Assembly: GCF_002917105.1 (NCBI RefSeq) | Contig: NZ_PQFZ01000006.1 | Coordinates: 1 to 64,000 of the forward strand | Length of the DNA: 64,000 nucleotides | Source: Allobosea psychrotolerans | GTDB lineage: Bacteria > Pseudomonadota > Alphaproteobacteria > Rhizobiales > Beijerinckiaceae | Direction of reading: 5' to 3' | Shown here: positions 1 to 9,189 of the stretch, piece by piece | How the letters are laid out: the number at the start of each line of letters is the position of its first letter | Numbering within the stretch: position 1 is the stretch's first letter | Position numbers and translations under genes: made by a program | Notes under the pieces: model-generated | Seen by the model: only the letters and a program-made list of their open reading frames with translations | Database searches by the model: none | What the model was told of the DNA's origin: nothing

Positions 1-318
1 GGGCTGCCGACGAAGGCGATCTGGATCACCATCGACAAGGATGTGCTCGGCCGCAGCGACGCCGTGACCAACTGGGACCAGGGCGACATGCCGCTTGCCC
101 GGCTGCTCCTGGCCGTCGAGCGGCTGGCCGCGCAGTGCGATGTCCTCGGGATCGATATCTGCGGCGACTATTCCCGCGCCGTCTTTTCCGACCCCTTGCG
201 GGCGACATTGGCCTATTTCGATCATCCGCCGCGCTTCACGCCCACGGCAGAGGATCTGGCGATCAATGCGCAGGTCAACGCCACCCTGCTGGATTGTTTC
301 GAACGGGTGCTGCCATGA
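1..318 (+). CDS. Ureohydrolase (arginase/agmatinase-like) family protein, C-terminal part
   Basis: Only the last 105 residues are in the window; the 5' end lies outside. An ITIDKDVL stretch (residues 9-16) followed by TNWDQGDM resembles the metal-binding Asp-x-Asp region of the ureohydrolase fold (arginase, agmatinase, formiminoglutamase). The later VLGIDICGDYS matches the strand that in ureohydrolases reads VVGxDVxE. The family hydrolyses guanidino or ureido substrates with two Mn ions; the substrate cannot be read from this fragment. The stop codon overlaps the start of the next gene (ATGA), so it heads a coupled cluster with DMT-type transporter subunits. Confident it is a real coding end; moderately confident of the family. 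Confidence 0.6.
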   Translation, partial: GLPTKAIWITIDKDVLGRSDAVTNWDQGDMPLARLLLAVERLAAQCDVLGIDICGDYSRAVFSDPLRATLAYFDHPPRFTPTAEDLAINAQVNATLLDCFERVLP

Positions 319-674
319 GCCTGTCGCTGATCCTCTGGTTCGCCTTCTCCGTGATCTGCGACGTCGCCGGGCAGCTTTGCCTCAAGCGCGGCGCCGACAA
401 CCTGCCCGAGGTCCAGGGCCGCGAACTGGCCATGGCGCTGCTCTGCTCGGCCTGGGTCGCGGGCGGCGTCCTGATCTACATCGTCGAGATCTTCGTCTGG
501 CTGCGCATCCTGGCGGAAGTCCCGCTCTCCATCGCCTTCCCGATCGCCAGCCTGAATTTCCTGGGCGTGACGCTCGCCAGCCATGTCTTCCTCAAGGAAT
601 CCGTCAGCCGCCTGCAATGGCTCGGCGCGATCCTGATCACCCTGGGCGTCGTCGTCGTCGCCCGCACAGCCTGA
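315..674 (+). CDS. Small DMT/EamA (SMR-like) transporter subunit, first of two
   Basis: 119 residues with four hydrophobic segments at about 4-22, 36-56, 62-80 and 98-116, the size of a single EamA/SMR unit rather than a ten-helix DMT permease. Such half-size units work as homo- or heterodimers, for example ArnE/ArnF, which flip lipid-linked aminoarabinose, or the EmrE-type exporters. The ATG overlaps the preceding stop; an upstream ATG at 135 in the same frame would run through the ureohydrolase gene and is rejected. A second unit of similar size lies at 2705-3115 in the same cluster, which suggests a heterodimer. Substrate unknown. Confidence 0.75.
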   Translation: MSLSLILWFAFSVICDVAGQLCLKRGADNLPEVQGRELAMALLCSAWVAGGVLIYIVEIFVWLRILAEVPLSIAFPIASLNFLGVTLASHVFLKESVSRLQWLGAILITLGVVVVARTA

Positions 675-684
675 CGGAGCGACC

Positions 685-1539
685 GTGCCCCTCGCTGATC
701 ACAGCCTCCGCTTCGCCGGCAACCGCACCGGTTTCCTGCTCATCCACGGCCTGGGCGGAACGCCGGTGGAACTGCGCCTCGTCGCCCGGGCCCTGCACCG
801 GAGCGGCGGCCATACCGTGCATTGTCCGCAGCTCGCCGGCCATTGCGGCAGCGAGGCCGATCTGCTCGCGACGAACTGGCAGGACTGGATCGCCAGCGTC
901 GAGACCGCGCTCGACCGCATGAAGACACAATGCGACACGATCATCATCGGCGGCCTGTCCATGGGCGCGGTGATGGCGATGTACATTGCCGCCAAGCGCC
1001 CGCAGGACATCGACGGCCTGGCGCTCTATGCGCCGACGCTCTGGTATGATGGCTGGTCCATCCCCTGGTACAGCTTCCTGCTCAAGCTGCTGATCGATAC
1101 GCCGATGGGCCGCCGCTTCCGCTTCGTCGAGCGCGAGCCCTATGGCATCAAGGATCCGCGCATTCGCGCGATGATCGTGCATGCGATGGGGCGCGGTGAC
1201 AGCGCCGCCGCCGGCCTGCTCGGAACGCCGTCGGGCGCGGTCAAGCAGATGTGGGGGCTGATCAGGGAAACCCGCCGCAGCATGGGCACGATCAGGCAGC
1301 CGGCTCTCATCGTGCATGCGCGCGAGGATGACGTCGCAAGCCTGTCCAACGCAGTCCATATCCAGCGCCATCTCGGCGGGATCGTCGACACGGTGGTGCT
1401 CGACGACTGCTACCATCTCGTCACGATCGACCGACAGAACGACATCGTCGTCGAACGGAGCCTGGGCCTCGCGCAGCGCCTCACGGCCGCCTTCGCCGCC
1501 AGGGAAAGCGCGGGCGCCTGCGCCGTCGCCGCCGAATGA
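685..1539 (+). CDS. Alpha/beta hydrolase (Est30-like carboxylesterase family)
   Basis: 284 residues, GTG start 10 bases after the preceding stop. HGLGGTP at 21-27 forms the oxyanion-hole loop, GLSMG places the nucleophile at Ser92, Asp215 or Asp216 in AREDD is the likely acid and His244 in CYHLV the catalytic base. Size and HGLGGTP resemble the bacterial monoacylglycerol-lipase/Est30 group, which hydrolyses short to medium acyl esters. No signal peptide, so cytoplasmic. It lies between a DMT subunit and an acyltransferase and overlaps the latter by an ATGA, which suggests acyl removal or transfer in the same pathway. Natural substrate unknown. Confidence 0.8.
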   Translation: MPLADHSLRFAGNRTGFLLIHGLGGTPVELRLVARALHRSGGHTVHCPQLAGHCGSEADLLATNWQDWIASVETALDRMKTQCDTIIIGGLSMGAVMAMYIAAKRPQDIDGLALYAPTLWYDGWSIPWYSFLLKLLIDTPMGRRFRFVEREPYGIKDPRIRAMIVHAMGRGDSAAAGLLGTPSGAVKQMWGLIRETRRSMGTIRQPALIVHAREDDVASLSNAVHIQRHLGGIVDTVVLDDCYHLVTIDRQNDIVVERSLGLAQRLTAAFAARESAGACAVAAE

Positions 1540-2708
1540 ATACCCTGCGCACGCATATCGCCAGCCGCGTCGCCGAGATTCGTGCCGACGCCTGGGACGC
1601 CTGTTTCCCGGGCGAGGCGGAAAACCATGCCTATTACACCGCCTGCGAAACTGCCGCGCTCGCAAGCGGCGCGGAACTCGTCACCTCCGCCGCCTCTATC
1701 GAGCGCGATGGCGAGACGATCGCGGTCGCGCCGTTCTTCCTGATCGACTACCGGCTGGACACGCCCTTGCAGGGGCCCCTGCGCGCGCTCGGCGATTATC
1801 TGTTCCGGCATGCGCCGAGGCTCGTCTCGCTGCGGGTCCTGTGCGTCGGCTCGCCCTATGCGGAGCGTTGCCATATCGGCCTGTCGCCCGCGCTCGACGC
1901 GCAGGAGCGGCAACAGGCCCGGCTTGCCTTGCGGGAGGCGATCGACGCCCATGGCCGCAATGAGGGCGTCCACATCATCGCTTGGAAGGATCTCGCCCCC
2001 GACGATGCCGAGGCCTTCGAGGACATCCTGAAGAGCGATGGCTTCATTCGCCTCGGCAGCCTGCCGGTCGCGGTCCTCGATCTGCCCTTCGCCAGCGAGG
2101 CCGATTATCTCGCCGCGCTCTCGGCCGCGACGCGCAAGGATATCCGCCGCAAGCTCGCCAAGGCCGGAACTGTCAGGATCGAGATGCGCCATTCGATCGC
2201 CGACATCGAAGCCGAGATCGTCGCGCTCTACGAATCGACACGGGCGCAAAGCGGCCTCGACTATGGCGATCTCGAAAAGCTGCCGCCGGGCTACTTTTCC
2301 GGGATCGCCGCAGCGCTGGGCGAACGGGTGCTGTTCGTCCTGTACTGGGTCGGGACGACGCTTGCAGCCTTCAACCTGCTGCTGATCGAGCGCGAGCGCG
2401 TCATCGATAAGTTTCTCGGCATGCGCTACCCGCTGGCGCGCGAGCACAACCTCTACGCGCTGAGCTGGATGACCAATGTGCGGTACTGCCTCGCCCATGG
2501 CATCAGTCGGCTGCAGAGCGGGCAGACCGCCTATGCCTCGAAATTGCGCTTCGGCAGCCGGCTCGTGCCCTCGGTGGTCTTCTTCCGGCACCGGCAAGGC
2601 GTGCTGAACTGGGCCCTGCGCGCGATCAGCCCCTATATCGCCTTCGACAGGCTCGACCCTGACCTGAAAGCCCATCGCCTCCAACAGCACGCACAGGTGT
2701 CACCATGA
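1536..2708 (+). CDS. FemAB/GNAT-like acyltransferase
   Basis: 390 residues, starting in the ATGA overlap with the hydrolase. The central part (about 150-330), with RKDIRRKLAKAG, ALYESTRAQSG and a later ALSWMTNVRYCLAHG, resembles the GNAT-fold acetyltransferase domain found in BioF2/FemAB-like proteins (Pfam Acetyltransf_6 or FemAB_like type). Members transfer aminoacyl or acyl groups to peptidoglycan precursors or exopolysaccharide/lipid intermediates. No signal peptide or clear membrane segment. It is coupled at both ends (ATGA with the next DMT subunit), so it is very likely in the same pathway as the hydrolase and the transporter pair. Exact donor and acceptor cannot be read. Confidence 0.65.
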   Translation: MNTLRTHIASRVAEIRADAWDACFPGEAENHAYYTACETAALASGAELVTSAASIERDGETIAVAPFFLIDYRLDTPLQGPLRALGDYLFRHAPRLVSLRVLCVGSPYAERCHIGLSPALDAQERQQARLALREAIDAHGRNEGVHIIAWKDLAPDDAEAFEDILKSDGFIRLGSLPVAVLDLPFASEADYLAALSAATRKDIRRKLAKAGTVRIEMRHSIADIEAEIVALYESTRAQSGLDYGDLEKLPPGYFSGIAAALGERVLFVLYWVGTTLAAFNLLLIERERVIDKFLGMRYPLAREHNLYALSWMTNVRYCLAHGISRLQSGQTAYASKLRFGSRLVPSVVFFRHRQGVLNWALRAISPYIAFDRLDPDLKAHRLQQHAQVSP

Positions 2709-3115
2709 GCGCCACTGAAATGCCGTCGACCGGAGTGCCCTGGCGCGCGCTCGTGATCTGGCCTCTGTTCATCGCACTCGATACGGGCACGCAGATCGCC
2801 TTCAAATGGGGGGCGGACGGGCTCGCCGACCTCGATTTCGGGCTGGCGATGATCGCCCGGGCCCTGACGCTGCCGGGCGTCTGGCTGGCGGCGCTCGGCT
2901 ATGGCGGCACCTTCGTCGTCTGGATGATGATCCTGCGGACCACGCCGCTGAGCCGGGCCTTCCCGATGACCGGCCTGGCCTATGTCACCGTGCCGCTGCT
3001 CGCCTGGGCGGTGCTCGGCGAGCGCATCAGCCTCGTGCAGGCCGGCGGAATCGCCACGATCATCGCAGGCGTTCTTCTCCTGGGATCGGGAGAAACGGAT
3101 GGGGACCATGCGTAG
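2705..3115 (+). CDS. Small DMT/EamA (SMR-like) transporter subunit, second of two
   Basis: 136 residues with four hydrophobic segments after a polar N-terminus of about 15 residues. It shares with the 315-674 product the motif of an early TM segment followed by a conserved polar/Gly patch (TQIAFKWGA here, GQLCLKRGA there) and a late RAFPMTGL / IAFPIASL motif, so the two are paralogous half-transporters. Starts in an ATGA overlap with the acyltransferase gene. By analogy with ArnE/ArnF the two may form an asymmetric flippase for a modified lipid or small metabolite; this is inference from size, pairing and context. Confidence 0.75.
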   Translation: MSATEMPSTGVPWRALVIWPLFIALDTGTQIAFKWGADGLADLDFGLAMIARALTLPGVWLAALGYGGTFVVWMMILRTTPLSRAFPMTGLAYVTVPLLAWAVLGERISLVQAGGIATIIAGVLLLGSGETDGDHA

Positions 3116-3533
3116 AGCTCTCTCCCTCGCCTTGGGCACCGTCGCCACCTTGCTCTTCGCGCAGATCGCCATGGCGGATTCGCTGACCGACATCATCGGC
3201 CGCTGGCGCGATTCCGACGGAGAATCCGAGATCGAGATCGCCCGCTGCGGTCCGGCGCTGTGCGGCACGATCGTCTGGCTCAAGCAGCCGCGCATCGACT
3301 CCGCCAACCCCGACCCCGCGAACCGGGGGCGCCCGCTTCTCGGCCTGCGCGTGCTCAGCGGCTTCAAGCCCGATCCCGCTGCTGCCACATTCAGCGGAGA
3401 CGGCTATAACCCCGAGGACGGCCGCAGCTACAAGACCACGCTGGAGCTGAAATCGAAGACGACTCTTTCGATCAAGGGATGCGTGATGGGCGGGCTCATC
3501 TGCGACGACGACATCTGGACGAGGCGTCCATGA
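3099..3533 (+). CDS. DUF2147 family secreted protein
   Basis: 144 residues. Signal peptide of about 25 residues (LSLALGTVATLLFAQIAMA then DSLTD). The mature part has the DUF2147 pattern: IIGRWRDSDGESEIEI near the start, LCGTIVWL, RPLLGLRVL, then WSGGxIYNPEDGKTY-like text (FSGDGYNPEDGRSYK) and a C-terminal GCVMGG. The family is periplasmic with a lipocalin-like beta fold and no firmly assigned function. The 5' end overlaps the DMT gene by 17 bases. ATG at 3099 is preceded by GGGAG six bases away; ATG at 3108 is an alternative. Confidence 0.8.
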   Translation: MGTMRRALSLALGTVATLLFAQIAMADSLTDIIGRWRDSDGESEIEIARCGPALCGTIVWLKQPRIDSANPDPANRGRPLLGLRVLSGFKPDPAAATFSGDGYNPEDGRSYKTTLELKSKTTLSIKGCVMGGLICDDDIWTRRP

Positions 3534-3578
3534 AGCGGCGCGCCCTGCCGCCTTTCCAGCCCGCGTCCAGCGCAGCTG

Positions 3579-3681
3579 GAGCGTTTTCGAGCGAAGTGGG
3601 CACCGGTTCGCGTGAAGAAAACGCGTTGAAACAAAATGTTAGAGCAATTGAACGATCCGATCGGATCGGAAATTGCTCTAG
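3579..3681. repeat. Intergenic palindromic repeat, family A copy 1
   Basis: Contains the core TCGAGCGAAGTGG(G)CACCGGTTCGCGTGAAGA shared with copies at 12931-12972 (inverted), 44884-44985 and 49042-49138. Two stem-loops are visible: GCGTTTTC pairs with GAAAACGC, and AGAGCAATT pairs with AATTGCTCT around a nested GATCCGATCGGATC. The structure resembles rhizobial intergenic mosaic elements (RIME-like). It lies just upstream of the histidine kinase gene. Confidence 0.75.
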
Positions 3682-3698
3682 CGCGGGATGATCGTCTC

Positions 3699-5497
3699 AT
3701 GATGCGAGCCCGCATGACGACACTGAGACTGCGGCTCGTGATCGGCTTTCTGCTGGTCAGCGTGCCGGCGATGCTGGCTTCGGCCTATGTCGCCGCACGG
3801 CTGATCTCGAACGCGTTCGAAAGCAATGTCGAGCAATGGCTCGGTGAAACCTCGCGCTACTTCAAGCTGGAGGTGCGCGAGGCGACGCTTGAGGCGCAGC
3901 GCGTCGCGAGCGTGATCGCAATGCGTCTCGAAACCGTGACCGAAGACGAGTTGCGGCATCCCACGATCATCGAGAACGACCTCGCCGTGCTGGGCTCGGT
4001 CGGTTACGACCTGATCGCGATCTACACCGACGAGCACGAGATGCTCTACGCCTCGCGCAACATCGTGGCCGCGGACACCCTGCCGAGACAGACCGTGCAG
4101 GGCATCTTCAAGATCGAAACCGACGGCAAGCACTACATCATGGCCGGCGCCGTCCAGACCGTGAAGCTGCTCGGCAAGACGGCGCATGTCATCGTCGGCA
4201 CCTGGCTCGACGACCAGTATCTCGGCGGCATCAAGGTCGTGACCTCGCTCGATGTCAGGCTCTTCGCCGATACGGGCGCGGGCTTCGTGCCGATCCTGCT
4301 GACCCATTCCGCCGCCGCGGCCCGGCCGATTCCCCAGGCGATCCGCGACAAGCTCGAAGCCGGCGCCAAGACGATCTTCGACAGCCAGGCCGATGAAGGC
4401 GCCTATCGCGCGGTCTATACCGGCTTTCACGGCTTCGACGGCAAGCTCGTCGCCGTCGCCTTCATCGGGCTGACAAGCCGGGCCGGCTTCTTCGAGCAGA
4501 TCGGCCGCTGGCGGCTTTTCGTCGGCATCTTCCTGTTCGGCTCCGCGCTTTCCATCATCGTCGGCGTCGCGATGTCGGGCATCCTGGTCAAGCCGTTGCG
4601 GGCGCTGACGCGCGGCGTCAGGTCGATCACCGCGGGCGACTACAGGCAGCGCGTACCGGCCCAGGGCGGCCGCGAGATCGCCGAACTTGCGACCGGGTTC
4701 AACATCATGGCCGAGCAGCTCGGCAAGGTTCAGGCCCTGGAGGCCGAACTGCGCCGGCGCGACCGCTTCTCGGCTCTGGGGCAGGCGGCGATGGTGATCG
4801 CGCATGAGGTGCGCAATCCGCTCGGCATCATCAAGACCTCGACCGAGGTGGTGCGCAACCGCGCCAAGCTCGGCCCCTCCGAGGATCGCATGCTCGGCTA
4901 CATCATCGACGAGGTCCGCCGCATCGAGACGCTGGTGCGCGATTTCCTCGACTTCGCCCAGCCCAAGGAACCGAGCAAATCGGTGTTCCAGCTGCGCTCC
5001 GTGATCGACCGGGTCGCATCCTTCGCCGCGCCGGAGCTGGCGAAGCGCCATATCGCCCTCGATATCCAGGATGAGAGCAACGGCGTGCTGATCTCGGGCG
5101 ATCCCGACCAGCTCCACCAGGCCTGTCTCAATCTCGTGCTCAACGCCATGGATGCGATGTCCGCGGGCGGTACGATCACCGCAAGCCTCGCCGTCGAGGA
5201 CATGCAGGCGTCGCTGACGATTTCCGACAGCGGGCCAGGCATTCCCGCCGCCATCATCGGCCAGATCTTCAACCCGTTCTTCACCACCAAGGCCAAGGGC
5301 ACGGGCCTGGGCCTCGCCAAGGTGCAGTCCGTCGCCGCCGCCCATGGCGGCACGGCGCGTTGCACGAGCCGGGAAGGGCAAGGAGCCTCCTTCACCATCG
5401 CCTTGCCCGTCGCTGCGCCCGATGCCCTGCCCGGCGGCGCGCCCAAGACCGGTGCGGAGAAGTCCGATACGGGGAAGACCGATGCGAGGGTGCCCTT

Positions 5498-5501
<4 letters not shown>
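3699..5501 (+). CDS. Membrane sensor histidine kinase, NtrB/AtoS-like
   Basis: 600 residues from ATG 3699 (ATG 3702 and 3714 are alternatives; an in-frame ATG at 3636 lies inside the palindromic repeat and is rejected). TM1 about 13-35, a periplasmic sensing region of about 235 residues that looks like a Cache-type domain, TM2 about 273-296, then HAMP, a HisKA domain with His369 in the H-box IAHEVRNPLG, and an HATPase domain with N-box NLVLNAMDAM, DSGPGIP and TGLGLAK. It should phosphorylate the NtrC-family regulator whose ATG overlaps its stop. The ligand is unknown; the downstream MipA/OmpV gene suggests an envelope signal. Confidence 0.88.
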
Positions 5502-6877
<1,376 letters not shown>

Positions 6878-6955
6878 GGCCCATGCAGGGGAAGGCGTTG
6901 GCCTGAGGGCGCCGATGTGTCATGCCCCTAGCGAAGTGTTACGGGAGTTTTCCGC

Positions 6956-7780
6956 TTGGCTCGTTCAACATTGCCGATGGCCCTGCTGGCTGGCCTCTGC
7001 GCCGCGACGAGCGGCGCGCTGGCGGCTGATCCCGTAGCCCCGGTCCTCAATCCCGAGCCCGCCTCCGGCTGGATCGTCTCGCTCGGCGGCACCGCCCAGC
7101 TCGGCCCGAAATATGACGGGGCGAGCAAGGCCGGCTTGTCCGGCATGCCCTCGATCAACTGGCGCCGCGCCGGCGAGGCCGCCAGCTTCAGCAGCCCCGA
7201 TGACGGGCTCGACTACGCGCTTTATGAGACCAAGACCTTCAGTTTCGGCCCTGTCGCCAGCTTCCGCTCCGGCCGCTACAGCGGCACCGACGTCAAGCTC
7301 ACCGGCCTGAGGGACGTGCCCTGGACGATCGAGGCCGGCGCCTTCGCCGAGTTCTGGCCGATCCAGGACCGCCTGCGCACGCGCATCGAGATCCGCCAGG
7401 GCTTCCACGGCCATCACGGCGTCGTCGCCGATCTCTCGGCGGATTGGGTCGAGAAATTCGGCGCCTTCACGCTTTCGGGCGGCCCGCGGCTTTCGCTGGG
7501 CGACAAGGCCTTCATGCGCAAGAATTTCGGCGTCAGCGCAGGAGAAGCGGCCGCGAATGGCTGGCTGACGGCGTACCGCCCCCAGGGCGGCCTCAAATCA
7601 GCCGGCGTCGGCGCGGCGCTCGACTATGACTGGTCCTCGGCCTGGAGGACGACCACCTTCGTCAAATATGAGCGGCTTCTCGATTCCGCCGACACTTCTC
7701 CGATCGTGCGCGTGCTGGGCCAGCGCGACCAGGTGACCTTCGGCCTGGGCGCGACCTATTCGTTCAAGGTCGGCGGCTGA
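6956..7780 (+). CDS. MipA/OmpV family outer-membrane protein
   Basis: 274 residues. TTG start supported by GGGAG eight bases upstream; the next in-frame ATG at 6977 would truncate the signal peptide. Signal peptide about 1-24 (MALLAGLCAATSGALA). The mature protein has the family's amphipathic strand pattern, with GWIVSLGGTAQLGPKYDGA near the start and a final TFGLGATYSFKVGG ending in aromatic-rich beta strands. MipA/OmpV proteins are outer-membrane barrels linked to murein hydrolase scaffolding or to osmotic or antibiotic stress. It sits 78 bases after the response regulator, in the same direction, and may be a target or part of that operon. Confidence 0.85.
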   Translation: MARSTLPMALLAGLCAATSGALAADPVAPVLNPEPASGWIVSLGGTAQLGPKYDGASKAGLSGMPSINWRRAGEAASFSSPDDGLDYALYETKTFSFGPVASFRSGRYSGTDVKLTGLRDVPWTIEAGAFAEFWPIQDRLRTRIEIRQGFHGHHGVVADLSADWVEKFGAFTLSGGPRLSLGDKAFMRKNFGVSAGEAAANGWLTAYRPQGGLKSAGVGAALDYDWSSAWRTTTFVKYERLLDSADTSPIVRVLGQRDQVTFGLGATYSFKVGG

Positions 7781-7816
7781 CGTCAGCGACTGACACACAC
7801 GGCCTGATGCGGCCGC

Positions 7817-8194
7817 TCAATTCTCCGGGATGAAATCGGCGTCGCTGATCGTGAAATTGCCGCGGTCGCCGTCGCGCGGATTGATCGTGAACTCCAGCGC
7901 GCCGCGGCATTCGCCACGATCCTGGCCGCTATGGGCACCGCTGCAATAGCGTTCGAGATGGCTGACCGTTCGCGGCGGCATGCCGATGTCATCGAAGCGC
8001 ACGCTGCCCGTGGCGTCGCTCGCCACGCCGCCCTTGGACGTCGAGAACCGCACGATCGTGACGTTTTCGACCCGGATGAACTCTCCCGCGGCCCGGTGGT
8101 CCCTGATCTTCGCGAGAGTGACGACGCGGGCCCCGTCCTGAGCGCTTGCCGCGCCAGCCAAAGCCATCAAGCCCGCAACAACCCACACCCGCAT
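7817..8194 (-). CDS. Small secreted protein of unknown function
   Basis: 125 residues with a clear signal peptide (VWVVAGLMALAGAASAQ, cleavage near 19). The mature part is beta-rich: VVTLAKIRDH, FIRVENVTIVRFSTSKGG, SVRFDDIGMPPRTVSHLERYC and RGECRGALEFTI. It has two cysteines that could form a disulfide. Size and strand pattern are compatible with a small OB-like fold, but I recognise no named family. It is convergent with the MipA-like gene and ends 37 bases from it. Confidence 0.7.
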   Translation of the reverse strand: MRVWVVAGLMALAGAASAQDGARVVTLAKIRDHRAAGEFIRVENVTIVRFSTSKGGVASDATGSVRFDDIGMPPRTVSHLERYCSGAHSGQDRGECRGALEFTINPRDGDRGNFTISDADFIPEN

Positions 8195-8250
8195 AACCGC
8201 CTCCGCATTCGAGCGGCGCGGGATGCCGCAGCAAGGCCTGAGTCGTCAAG

Positions 8251-8283
8251 GGTCATGCCCGTCGAGACGAGCGAGGCATGACC
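8251..8283. repeat. Intergenic hairpin, CATGCC-type
   Basis: GGTCATGCC at 8251-8259 pairs with GGCATGACC at 8275-8283. It lies between the small secreted gene and tRNA-Arg. No U-run follows on either strand, so it is more likely part of a dispersed repeat than a terminator. Confidence 0.5.
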
Positions 8284-8297
8284 GAAGTTGGGGAAAA

Positions 8298-8374
<77 letters not shown>

Positions 8375-8402
8375 GCACGAAAAACCGTGTAGCATAATCG
8401 CC

Positions 8403-9185
8403 ATGCCGGTGAAGCCTCTTCTCGTCGTTTTTGTCGTCGTGGCGGCGCCTTTCAGCGCGGCCAGGGCTGCCGCGCCCTGCACGCAGCTGCCGGCGGACGC
8501 GCCGAGCGTGCGGCTGGCCGGCGTCGATGCGGCCGGCGACCCCGTCCTGGCCGATGGCCGCAGCCTGCGGCTCGTCGGCATCGCGCCGCGCCAGACCGCG
8601 GCGGAAGCGGCGCGCTTCGCCAGCGAAATCGCACAGTGGCGCGAGCGCGAGCTGAAGCTCGTCATCCTGGCCGGGAGCGACCGCTGGGGCCGCTTGCCGG
8701 CGCGGCTGTTTGTGCCCGCCGAGGCCGCCGGTTCAGAACCGACGAACCTTGCCGCCGCCCTGCTGCGCAACGGCGCCGGGCAGCGCTTGCCGGAGGCGGC
8801 CTTTCCCGAATGCGGCGCGACACCGGCTGCGCGCCCCTCAGCCGCGCGCAGCCCGGCGCAAGCGGGGCCCGCTCTGGTCGGAGATGCCATCGACGGTCAC
8901 GATATTGCCGCCTTGAAGGCGCAAGCGGGACGCTTCGTCGTGGTAGAGGGACGGGTGGCTTCCGTGGGCGAACGGGCGCAACGCACCTATCTGAATTTTT
9001 CAAGGCGGCGCGCCGAGGCCGGCGCGATCATGCTGTCGCGCACGCAATGGCGCGAACTCCAGGCTTCCGGCTGGACCGCGAGCGGTCTGACCGGTAAACG
9101 CGTGCGGGCACGCGGTGTGCTATCTGGACAGGATGGCACCCTGCTCGAGGCGTCTTCGGCCGCCGCCCTGGAGCTGATCGACTGA
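8403..9185 (+). CDS. Secreted thermonuclease-like / OB-fold protein
   Basis: 260 residues with a signal peptide (LLVVFVVVAAPFSAARA). The first half has the layout of a staphylococcal-nuclease-like (SNase) domain: VLADGRSLRLVGIAPRQ, then ELKLVILAGSDRWGRLPARLFV and AAALLRNGAGQRLPEAAF. After a linker rich in Ala and Pro (about 138-155) a second domain reads AQAGRFVVVEGRVASVGE, YLNF and LTGKRVRARGVL, like a nucleic-acid-binding OB fold. Usual SNase catalytic Arg/Glu residues are not clearly conserved, so nuclease activity is uncertain. The M48 protease gene starts five bases after its stop, suggesting co-transcription. Confidence 0.7.
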   Translation: MPVKPLLVVFVVVAAPFSAARAAAPCTQLPADAPSVRLAGVDAAGDPVLADGRSLRLVGIAPRQTAAEAARFASEIAQWRERELKLVILAGSDRWGRLPARLFVPAEAAGSEPTNLAAALLRNGAGQRLPEAAFPECGATPAARPSAARSPAQAGPALVGDAIDGHDIAALKAQAGRFVVVEGRVASVGERAQRTYLNFSRRRAEAGAIMLSRTQWRELQASGWTASGLTGKRVRARGVLSGQDGTLLEASSAAALELID

Positions 9186-9189
9186 CAGC

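Noticed and set aside
3678..5381. A minus-strand open frame of 567 codons opposite the histidine kinase
   Set aside because: Kinase motifs on the plus strand are complete, so this is a shadow frame.
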